In this document: positions 8,828 through 17,600 of the stretch, one piece after another
How the letters are laid out: each line of letters starts with the position of its first letter
How positions within the stretch are numbered: position 1 is the stretch's first letter
Program-made: the position numbers and the translations under genes
Assembly (NCBI RefSeq): GCF_004683865.2
Contig: NZ_CP038439.1
Span: 2,296,001-2,360,000, forward strand
Length of the DNA stretch: 64,000 nt
Source of the DNA: Paracoccus liaowanqingii
GTDB taxonomy: Bacteria; Pseudomonadota; Alphaproteobacteria; Rhodobacterales; Rhodobacteraceae
Direction of reading: 5' to 3'
Notes under the pieces: model-generated
The model's input: the letters and a program-made list of their open reading frames with translations, nothing else
Database searches by the model: none
Told to the model about the DNA's origin: nothing

Positions 8828-9996
8828 CCGCGCCCGTCACCCGCCCGATCTTTGCCGAAGGGCAGATCCTTCAGGCGGCACAGCTTGACCAGCTTGCTGC
8901 GATTCCGCGCGGCCGGGCCGAACGGCACAATCGTCTGGTGCATCGGCCGGGGATCGTCAACGGGCTGATGCTATCGCCCGAACCGGCTGAGGACAGTTTC
9001 GGCAACGCCTTTTCCCGCGTCTTCCTCGACCCCGGGCTCGCTATCGACGGCTATGGCCGCGAGATCTTGCTGACCGAGAGAACCGAACTGAGCGCCAGCC
9101 GTTTCCGGCAGAGCATCGGCAACACCATCGCCGAGGAAACCCCTTATCCTGTATTCGTGGTCAGCCAGTACCGCGCGGTGACCGGCGCCGGGGGTGCAAC
9201 CGATGCCTGCGGACCAGGCAGCGCGGGTGGCGGGGTGGAGGAAGGCTTCGAACTGCGCTTCGGACAGCCGGGCGACGAAACGCAGGACCAGGTGGCGCCA
9301 GCGGTCTCGGGTAAGCCGTCCGAGGAAGAGGGCAGTTCGGACTGGATGGTGCTGGTGGGCTTCGTCACATGGTCGGCGGCGGCGCAGAGCTTCGCGGACG
9401 TCGATGCCGAGACGGCGCAACGCCACCGGCCCTCCGCCGGGGTTAATGCCGCGACCGTGGCGGGCGATGACGCGATCGTCCAGCTTCAGCCGAAAGGCGC
9501 GCTGCTGCCCGGCGATACGGTGCTGCAGGTAAGCCAGACCGCCAATGGGCCGGAGCTTTGCTTCGGCACCTTCAAGGGTGCCGGCCGGCCCGTCGATCCC
9601 CTGCTGAAGGTGAATGCGGCCGGTGACGTGACCGCCAAAGGGGCGCTGACCGGCAAGCGCACCGGCAACAGCGTTCAGGTGGAATCGGGCATCGCAAGCG
9701 ACGGGACGATCCTGCCGCTGCCGCAGGGGGTGACCGCGCAGCAGGTGCTGGAGGGCAAGGCCACGGTCCATGTCACCGTCTCACCGATGATCGATCCGGC
9801 CTATGCGCCCGATCCGACGCGGGATTTCGCGGCTTTGGTGCAGGAATGCCGGGTCGACGCCGACCGGCGGGTTCATTGCCGCATCGCATGGACCTCGCTA
9901 CCGCTCGGGGGCGGCGTAGGCGGCATGCTGACCAGCGGGCCGGGGGCGGTCAGCTATCTTGTCGCCGTCGCCACATCGGAAGGAGGAACGCCATGA
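8824..9996 (+). CDS. Third eCIS-associated protein with FAEGQIL module, 390 aa
   Basis: This 390-residue protein opens with RPIFAEGQILQAAQLDQL and then RAERHNRLVHRPGIVNGL, aligning by eye with the N-terminal modules of the two preceding genes. The following segment, VFLDPGLAIDGYGREILL, parallels VAPGFALDCCGNDLLVP in the 788-residue protein, so the homology covers roughly the first 90 residues. Unlike its neighbours it is nearly free of cysteine. The rest is beta-rich and unrecognised. The start lies in an ATGA overlap with the upstream gene, and its stop overlaps the next ATG. Function unknown; it is probably a paralogous component of the same particle. Confidence 0.68.
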   Translation: MTAPVTRPIFAEGQILQAAQLDQLAAIPRGRAERHNRLVHRPGIVNGLMLSPEPAEDSFGNAFSRVFLDPGLAIDGYGREILLTERTELSASRFRQSIGNTIAEETPYPVFVVSQYRAVTGAGGATDACGPGSAGGGVEEGFELRFGQPGDETQDQVAPAVSGKPSEEEGSSDWMVLVGFVTWSAAAQSFADVDAETAQRHRPSAGVNAATVAGDDAIVQLQPKGALLPGDTVLQVSQTANGPELCFGTFKGAGRPVDPLLKVNAAGDVTAKGALTGKRTGNSVQVESGIASDGTILPLPQGVTAQQVLEGKATVHVTVSPMIDPAYAPDPTRDFAALVQECRVDADRRVHCRIAWTSLPLGGGVGGMLTSGPGAVSYLVAVATSEGGTP

Positions 9997-10577
9997 CCGC
10001 CACCATGCATGTGGTCTGCCTGAAGGAGACCGGCCATGTCCTCGTGGCGCTCGCCGCGACGACCCAGAGTGCCGCGCCCGATCTTGCCACGCTGGTCGGG
10101 GCGAATCTTCCACTCGGCTCACTGCGCAGTTCTCTGGACGGAAGTGATAGTCTGCCACCGGCGCGGACCTATCTGCCGCAATCGGTGCTGGAACTGAAAT
10201 CGGTTCCGCTTGATGAGGCAGTAATCGCCAACCCTCTGCACCATGCGATTGACGGCAACCGGGTTGTCCGGTTGCCGGCGATCCCGATCCCGGGACAGGT
10301 TGCCGACAGGCTGGACAATACCCGCCTGCTCGTCAATGGCGCGCTGGTGGACACTGCGGCGTTCACCGTCGTGGGGGACCGTGGCGACCCGGCCGGAATA
10401 CGCCGCGTACAGTCAGGCAAGTTTGTGACCTTGATTGCGCCTTCGGTCTATCAATTGTCGTTGACGTTGCAGATCCTGCCAAACGACACGCCTGCGGCGA
10501 TCCCGGACGGCACCTACGACATTTTCGTCGCCCTAGAAGGCTACCGCCCGTTCTGGGGCGCGGACGCCGTGCCATGA
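9993..10577 (+). CDS. Hypothetical protein of the eCIS operon, 194 aa
   Basis: I do not recognise this 194-residue protein. The ATG at 9993 overlaps the upstream stop (ATGA) and is preceded by AAGGAGGAA, a near-perfect ribosome binding site, so the longer open frame upstream is not used. The sequence opens with a strand (MHVVCLKETGHVLVALAA) and is otherwise a mix of short beta strands ending in DGTYDIFVALEGYRPFWG. There is no signal peptide or membrane segment. It is translationally coupled on both sides, so it very likely works with the injection system. Confidence 0.6.
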   Translation: MTATMHVVCLKETGHVLVALAATTQSAAPDLATLVGANLPLGSLRSSLDGSDSLPPARTYLPQSVLELKSVPLDEAVIANPLHHAIDGNRVVRLPAIPIPGQVADRLDNTRLLVNGALVDTAAFTVVGDRGDPAGIRRVQSGKFVTLIAPSVYQLSLTLQILPNDTPAAIPDGTYDIFVALEGYRPFWGADAVP

Positions 10578-12508
10578 CTGATCTTGCGATCCACCATTGC
10601 TACCTCGTGATCCGCCGTCCGGCGGGCACGGTCGCGCCGTGGCTCAAGGGCGACGACCACCAGGCGGTAGCACGACGCGTCCAGGCCATCGTGCTGCCCA
10701 TGCTGGAGGAGCTTGTTGCCCCCCGCCTGCGCGACAGCCCGGACGCGCAGCGTATGCCACTGGAGATCGACCTGACGCTCGCCGCCCGTGACTTTGCCGG
10801 AGCGGCGCCGCTGGCGCGACCGGCACTCAGGGCTCGACTGGCCGACGCGGTGGAGGCCGCACTGGCTGCGGCAGAACGGGAGCAGGTGCAAGCGGTGCCG
10901 ACGCCCGCTGTGCCGGAACCCGAAGCCGAAGGCGGAGTGGCAGAAGTACCTGCGCCGATCCTGTCAAATCCGGCGGCGCCAGTCCTGAGATTTCTCGAAC
11001 GTCTCTTTGCCACGGATGGGCAGGCCGCCGCCATATCCGCGCTCACGACGCCTAGGCTTGAGCACCTTCTTGGGCAGGTGCTGGCAACGCTGTCGCCCGG
11101 CCCGGCGACTGCGCCGGAATTTGCGGCAGTGGACAGCAGGTCAATTCCCGCCACTCAAACGAGCGGTGGACAGGCGGCGCAACGTGACGCCCTGCTCGCC
11201 GTGTTGGGGGGCCTCGCCACCAGCCTTGCAGCGTCCCAAATCTCGGCAACCAGACCGCCGGCCCCTGCCGATGCTAAGACGCTGCGCGCACAGGCCGAAG
11301 CCATCCTAGCTGCGTTGGAGCGCGGACGGGTGGAAACCGGGACAGCGCGCGATCACGGCGCGGAACAGCCCAACGACCGCACCGGTATCGTCGCGGGCGG
11401 GTCGGTTCGGGACGAACCGGCGGCCGCTTCACACCCCGGTGGCAAGCTTCGGCACCGTCTCGAACAGGCAAACTCCGGCTGCGTCACCTGCCTCTCTCAG
11501 GGCCGCCATGCTCTGGACAGCGCGCTTCCATTTCTCGTGCACGCCGTGCTCGCGCGCCACGGCATCACCGATGCGATGACGCTCGATATGCCGAACTGGG
11601 TGTCGTGCCGGACGCTGGCCGCCGCCGTGGCGTTGAAGGCCCTGTCCTCAGGACCGGGCGGCTGGAGCACCGGAGACCGTCGCTCCGTCGCTCAGGCGGT
11701 CGATTTGGTCGCTGCGCCGGACGGCGCCGATTTTGCCGCCGCCTCGGCACGTCTGTCCGACAGCGGTGCCTGTTGCCGGGCCACGGCGGGTGCCGCACTT
11801 CTGGGATCCCTGGACGCCCGCGGCGCGCTGCCGCTGGTCCTGCACCGGAGCCGGCTGGTGCTGTTCGATCCCGGCGGGCTCTATCCCGTCGCCAGCGGCA
11901 CCCCCGCCACGCTCCTGCCGCTGCTGCGGAGGGTTGGTCGCACCTATTTCCTCGCGCCAGCCGACACCGGAGTCTGGCGAGCGCTCGACGCCGCCGGGCT
12001 GGCCATTCTGGCCGAGGGTCCGGCGCTTCCCGGCGAAAGGGCCGTGACGGTCGCTGGCCCGGATGGCTGGCGCGGCCACGCCACCCCCGCCACACGCCTG
12101 TCGAGCGGCCTGCGTGCGCGCCTTGCGGCTGACGCGGCGCTGGTCGCGCGCGCGGACCAGATCTGGCACGGCCTTGATGCGGGCGCGCCGCTTGTGATGG
12201 GTGCAACGGATCAGGATCCAGCCCGCGCGCTGAGCGAAGTTTCAACTTTGCTTGCCGGTTTCGCACTTGCCGATATCGGATGGAGCCTTTTCCGGCATGA
12301 CCCGGCGAGTTGGGCCGACCCGGACCCGCTTCTTGTCCGGGGACGTTTCGCCGACCTTGCCGGCTGGCTTGAAGTGGGGGCGCGGCGGATCACCGTGGTT
12401 CTGCCGCTTGGGCGGCGCGCGTTCGATCTGCGCGATGCGGGCCTGCTTGGCACCGTCGGCGCGCTGCCGTGGTTGCCGGGGCGCGACCTCGCCTTTCGGG
12501 TGGGCTAG
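10574..12508 (+). CDS. Unrecognised 644-aa eCIS protein, possibly CIS_TMP-like
   Basis: This is a 644-residue protein without a motif I can place firmly. The first 80 residues (IHHCYLVIRRPAG, a long helix, then MPLEIDLTLAARDFAG) have the strand-helix-strand layout seen at the start of the so-called contractile injection tape-measure family (CIS_TMP). Later, LPFLVHAVLARHGITDAMTL resembles that family's PFL-type helix. Residues 90-290 are low-complexity Ala/Pro-rich. It sits directly before the AAA+ ATPase, where such proteins usually lie. It lacks the long uniform helix expected of a true tape measure, so the assignment is tentative. Confidence 0.55.
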   Translation: MTDLAIHHCYLVIRRPAGTVAPWLKGDDHQAVARRVQAIVLPMLEELVAPRLRDSPDAQRMPLEIDLTLAARDFAGAAPLARPALRARLADAVEAALAAAEREQVQAVPTPAVPEPEAEGGVAEVPAPILSNPAAPVLRFLERLFATDGQAAAISALTTPRLEHLLGQVLATLSPGPATAPEFAAVDSRSIPATQTSGGQAAQRDALLAVLGGLATSLAASQISATRPPAPADAKTLRAQAEAILAALERGRVETGTARDHGAEQPNDRTGIVAGGSVRDEPAAASHPGGKLRHRLEQANSGCVTCLSQGRHALDSALPFLVHAVLARHGITDAMTLDMPNWVSCRTLAAAVALKALSSGPGGWSTGDRRSVAQAVDLVAAPDGADFAAASARLSDSGACCRATAGAALLGSLDARGALPLVLHRSRLVLFDPGGLYPVASGTPATLLPLLRRVGRTYFLAPADTGVWRALDAAGLAILAEGPALPGERAVTVAGPDGWRGHATPATRLSSGLRARLAADAALVARADQIWHGLDAGAPLVMGATDQDPARALSEVSTLLAGFALADIGWSLFRHDPASWADPDPLLVRGRFADLAGWLEVGARRITVVLPLGRRAFDLRDAGLLGTVGALPWLPGRDLAFRVG

Positions 12509-12511
12509 ACG

Positions 12512-14635
12512 ATGGCCGGGCGCGCAAAGCTTTCCCGCGAAGATCTCGCCACGCTGCATTTGCACCTCTGGCTTTCCGCGCTGAACCGCTCGCTGGCGGC
12601 CGGGCTACGCCGCCGCACCGTGGGGATCGAGGCGCTGCGGGCGATGGCCAGCCCCGCCGGCACGCTCGCGCCGCACCATGCCGATGCCCTGCTTTCAGGG
12701 ATTGAGCACAGGATCCGGAATGGCACGGACCCGCTACCCGAGATCGCCCTATCGCCGCCCGAGTCCGAAGCGGAAGCCGAAATGCTGCGTGATGACCCGC
12801 TGCCCCCACCCCTCGAACGGCTGAGCCGGGATGCCGGCCTCAGCGCATTCGAGCGCGCCGCGTTGCTCATCTGTGCCGCCCCGGAGATCGCGCCGGACTA
12901 CCGACGGCTCTACGGTTACGTGCTCGACGACCTTGCGCGCAACAGTCCATCCGTGGAGGTAGTCCTGACGCTGGCTGGTGGCACGGGCGCACGCGACGGC
13001 AGCTGCCGGCGGCGCCTCGGACCGGGCGGCGCGCTCCGGCGGCTTGGGCTTCTGGTGGCGGACGATCCGGTAGCAACCGCGATGAAGACGCGGCTTGAAC
13101 CCGCGCCCGGCCTCACCGAATGGCTCCTCGGCGCGCTGCCGGCACCGCCCGTGTCGCTTAACGATCCGCGGATGATCCTACCCGGAGCGGTTGCCGACGA
13201 GGCGCGGCGGGCGGCACTCGGCCCCGCGATCCGTTGCCTTGCCACCGCTGACAACGCTCTCGTCGGCCTCTGGGGTCCGGAGCCGGGCCGGCATGACGAC
13301 ATCCTGGCTGACTTCGCCTCATCCATCGTGCGCCCGGTGTTCCGGGGCGATCTTGGCGGCGAGGGCAGCGACTGGGCGGCCCGCCTGCGGGAACAGGCCG
13401 CCATTGCCGCCGGCGCCGAGGCGATCTTGTGGCTTGAGACGCAGGCCCTGCCGCCGTTCGGTGCGCAGGGGCGTCCGCTGGCCGAAGCGCTCGCCCGCCT
13501 GCCGCTGCGAATCGTGCTGTCCGGGCGGACCCCGTGGCGTCCCGCAATCCTGATTGGCAACCGTCCCTATGCCGATATCCTGCTGCCTGTGACTGAAGGG
13601 CCGACCGCTTGGCCGCTGCCCACCGATGCCCTGCCTCCGGATGCCGCAGCGGCTCTTGACGCGCGGTATCGCCTGGGTCTGCGCGAACGCCGCGCCGCCG
13701 TGCAGGTGGCACTCTCCGAACGCCGCAACCGCACAAACGGATCGGTGCCCGACCTATTGCCCGCGCTTGCCCGCGCTGCGCGGCTGGTAGCCACGCCCGC
13801 GCATCTGCCCTCGGTCATCCTGGTCGAACCGAGGCGCGATCTGTCGGATCTGGTGGCGCCCGAAGATCTGCACCGCCAGATCACAGAAATCGCTGCCCTT
13901 TATGCCCATGCCCCGATGGTCGACGGCGCCTGGGGCTTCGGGCGGCTGACCGGATCGTCGGGCGCGCTCAAGGCGCTGTTTACTGGCGATCCGGGCACCG
14001 GCAAGACCATGGCGGCTGAGGTCATCGCCGGGACCGCCGGTGTTGCGCTAATGAAGGTCGACCTGAGCCAGGTCGTGTCGAAATGGGTGGGCGAGACCGA
14101 AAAGAACCTCGAAGCGGTATTCGACCACGCCGAACAGAGCCGGGCGGCGCTGTTCTTCGACGAAGCCGATGCGCTTTTCGGCCGTCGTGGCGAGGTGCGC
14201 CACGGCACCGACCGCTATGCGAATCTTGAGGTTAGCTACCTGCTCCAGCGCCTCGAGGCCTTCTCGGGCGGGCTGGTGATCCTGGCCTCGAACCAGCGCG
14301 ACGAGATCGACCCGGCCTTCATCCGCCGCTTCCAGATCGCGCTGAATTTTCCGCGCCCCGGTCGCGACGAACGGCTGCGCCTTTGGCATCTTGCCTTCGC
14401 ACGCGCACCGCTTGGATCCGACGTCGATCTTGCCGCGGCGGCGGCGTTCGACCTGACGGGCGGCGCGATCATGACCGCAGCGCGGATGGCGGCATTGCTG
14501 GCCGCCGGGGACGGCAGCGAGCGGATCGCGCAGGAACACCTCGCCGCCGCAACTGAGCGGCAGTTCCGCAAGGAAGCGCGGCTCATGGATGCCAGCCAGC
14601 CGGACGGGCTGAGCGTGGCCCGGACACGGATCTAA
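12512..14635 (+). CDS. AAA+ ATPase of contractile injection system (Afp15-like)
   Basis: This is a 707-residue AAA+ ATPase, typical of eCIS clusters, where it is thought to help assembly or cargo loading. The Walker A motif GDPGTGKT is at residues 492-499. Walker B is LFFDEADALF, with D550-E551, and is followed by the Arg-containing RRGEVRHGTDRYANLEVSYLL-type region split by the sensor segment (LASNQRDEIDPAFIRRFQ). The N-terminal 420 residues are a helical regulatory region with a second, degenerate ATPase-like segment. The start ATG lies 3 bases after the upstream stop. It ends 1 base before the start of the putative effector gene, which places it next to the likely cargo. Confidence 0.85.
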   Translation: MAGRAKLSREDLATLHLHLWLSALNRSLAAGLRRRTVGIEALRAMASPAGTLAPHHADALLSGIEHRIRNGTDPLPEIALSPPESEAEAEMLRDDPLPPPLERLSRDAGLSAFERAALLICAAPEIAPDYRRLYGYVLDDLARNSPSVEVVLTLAGGTGARDGSCRRRLGPGGALRRLGLLVADDPVATAMKTRLEPAPGLTEWLLGALPAPPVSLNDPRMILPGAVADEARRAALGPAIRCLATADNALVGLWGPEPGRHDDILADFASSIVRPVFRGDLGGEGSDWAARLREQAAIAAGAEAILWLETQALPPFGAQGRPLAEALARLPLRIVLSGRTPWRPAILIGNRPYADILLPVTEGPTAWPLPTDALPPDAAAALDARYRLGLRERRAAVQVALSERRNRTNGSVPDLLPALARAARLVATPAHLPSVILVEPRRDLSDLVAPEDLHRQITEIAALYAHAPMVDGAWGFGRLTGSSGALKALFTGDPGTGKTMAAEVIAGTAGVALMKVDLSQVVSKWVGETEKNLEAVFDHAEQSRAALFFDEADALFGRRGEVRHGTDRYANLEVSYLLQRLEAFSGGLVILASNQRDEIDPAFIRRFQIALNFPRPGRDERLRLWHLAFARAPLGSDVDLAAAAAFDLTGGAIMTAARMAALLAAGDGSERIAQEHLAAATERQFRKEARLMDASQPDGLSVARTRI

Positions 14636-14636
14636 G

Positions 14637-17600
14637 ATGGCGCGCGGCGGGGCACTTAAAGCGACGGCACCGGCAACCGCCCCCTTGCCGCTTCCCGCTC
14701 CTTACACCCAGACCGCACAACCCCTGACGGCACCGGCAACCGTACCGCGTGGCGCGCCGGAAGGGGGCTATCCGCAAGACGCTTTGGCAGAGGGGGGGAA
14801 TACAATCGCGCTTCTCCGAGCCGAGGGCCGCGCTGGTGCAGCGCCGGATGCGGACCGCAAATACGCGGCCTCGGAGGCTGCGCGAACAGCCGACGCAGGA
14901 GCGGAGGGCCGCGCCGCAGAGCAGGCCGAGGTTGTCGGCCAGGCCACGCCGGCAGTTAGCTCCGGCAGAGAAGCCATCGCGCCAGCCACCGAGGGACGGC
15001 CGGCCGCTGATGGTGCGCTAGGCAGGGAAGAGACCGCCCACGCCGAAGCTCGCGGCGGCGGTGGAGGAAGCACCACCATCCGCATTCTTGGCCAGGCCTT
15101 TCCCTCGGGAGCGGGCGCAGAAGCGGTGGATTCGCTGACCACCCTGGAAAGCGAGCGCGCCGGCGACAGCGCCGCGATCGAGGCGGTCCCGCCAAGCCTA
15201 GAAGCGCCTTACGGACCGAATCCGAGCGCTGACGAGGCTGAGGCAGGGATCGAGGCGGCAGAGGACACCGCGGCCGAGGCGACCTACGCCGAGGCGGCCG
15301 ATGGCGAAGGCGGCGAGCTCCCGGCTCCTGAGGAGAAGGAGCAGACTGGTGGTGGCCCGCCGGCAGAGCTTAGGACAGAGAGCGGACGGCGAACTTCGGA
15401 TCAAACCGGAGGTCTCGCCGGCACCGGAGGGGGTGCGGCAAGTCTCGGCGGGGCTGCCCTCGCCAGTTATCACGAGGTCGTGGAAGAGCGCAGAAGCCGC
15501 ATGCGTCAGGCGGTGGAGGCGCGCAAGCAAAGCATTCGCGAACACGCGGCCGCGGAGCAGGCCAGGTGTCAGGCGAGCTTCGACGTACAGATCCAGCGCT
15601 TGGACCAGGCGTTTTCAGACGCCGAGGAGAGGTTGCAGTCCGCGGCGGACGCCGCCAGCGACGAGATCCGCACGGACCAGGACAACCGATTGGAGTCCAT
15701 CCGGAGTTCTGCCGAGCAGCAGGTCCAGGCGGCGAACGATATGTGCGTTGATCAAGAGCTGCGGCTCAGCACCGCAGCGTCCGACAATGCCCGCGAGGCC
15801 AGCGAGGCGGGTGACCGGGAGGCCGTGCGGGTGCGGGAGGGGACCCGCACTCGGGTCTTGGCCGCGTGGACTGTGTGTGCACAAAAGATCCAGGCGTGGC
15901 GCAGCGCCGATCGAGCGGGCGAGATCGAGCGCGCGCTGCACATCATCACCTCGGAGACGGCTTCCGAAATCACTCAGGCTGGCGAGGACGCTGCGCAGGC
16001 AATCGAGCGAGATGCGGCGGATCTCGCAGGCAAGTTCGGTGGCGAGGTCGAGCCGATGCGAACCGAGATGCGCTCGGTACGGGACGGCGCCATCGCCGCT
16101 ATTCGGCAGGAACGGGACGACGCGGTGGCGGCGGTGATGGAGGCTTCCGACACCGCGCTTGGCCAGATAGAGCAAGCCAAGGCGGATGCGATGGGCCGGC
16201 TTTTGGGTCTGCGTGCTCCGATCGTTTCTCAACTGGAAGCCCAGCGGGCAGGCGCCGTCGGCAAGATCGAGGACTTGGCTTTGGAGGCGGAGGCCCAGGT
16301 GGACCTCCAAGGCAATTCCACGCTGTTGGCGCTGGATGCGGCGGAGGCGGAGAACGCCATCAACTTCACCCCCTTGAGTGGCCAGGTTCTGGATGAGGCA
16401 CTAGCAGAGGCGGCAGCGGACCTGGACGCGGCCTTGGCCGGTTTCACCGGGGATCTGGACACCATGGTCCAGGGCATGCTGGACGGGATTTCCGGAGTGG
16501 TCACCGATCAGGCCAGCCAAGGCGCTGAGGCCGTCGATCGCGTCTGCACGCCGGTCGACGGGATGGTCGCTGACTTCGAGACCTCTGTCATGGGTATCGC
16601 GGCAGAGGCCGCGAGGCAGACGGGAGAAGTGGCGAGTGGCGCACTGCGGGAAATGAGCGCCCTGGCCGACGGTGTCGGCAGGGATCTGCGCGCCCAGGTA
16701 GACACGGTGATCAGCGGTTGGTCGGAACAGTTGCGCCGGGGCGTCGCGGAGCTGGTTCGCAAGGCGAACGAAACCCTCGCCGGTCAGGACCAGGTGGTCT
16801 CGCAGCTGGGCGCCAAGCTCGAAGAACGGGCGTCAGAGATTGAGAACGAGAACTGGTGGTCACGCGCCTGGAACGTCATCGTGGGCATCGTCAAGGGCAT
16901 AATCGAGCGGCTCGGCCAGCTGATTGTCGGCCTGGTGCTCCTGCTGGTGATCGCCATCCTCGTCGTCGTCGTGCTGGTCGTAATCGGGGTCATCGTGTTC
17001 CTAGTCGGCGGCCCTGCAGCCCTGCTTGCCTTCATCGCTGGCGTGCTGGCAGTGGCCGCTTTCATTGCAAAGTATGCCATCGTCTTGGTGGTTATCCTGC
17101 TTCTCGTAGTTTTCGTCTTGCTGGTCATCGAGCTGTACAAGGTGTTCACTGATCCGCATGCAACGGACGAGGATCGGGGCCGGGCTATCGGCCACGCGAT
17201 TTTCGACATTGCGACTGCAGTCTTCGGCGGCAGAATCCTGGGTTGGATGGGCAAGGCCACAAGTCGCCTAGCGCGCTTGCTGGGCCTGGCCGGCGACGAC
17301 GTGGCTCGCCTGAGTCGCCTGCTGACGATCGTCGGGGGTGACGAAGCGCGCTTGGCACGTCTGGTCTCGGCGTTCGGAGACGACGCCGCCCGCCTTGAGA
17401 CTGTGCTGGCTCGTCTCTCGCGTCGCGGCAACAACGTTGACGACCTGGAGCGCGTGCTGGCCCTCGTAGGTGATGACGGCTTCCGGCTCGAGCGTCTTCT
17501 GGGCGTGATGGGCGACGACGTCGCACGCCTTGAGCAAGCGCTTGGGCGGTTTGGACGCGACGGGACTCGCCTCGAGTCGGCTTTGGCGCGCTACGGCAAC

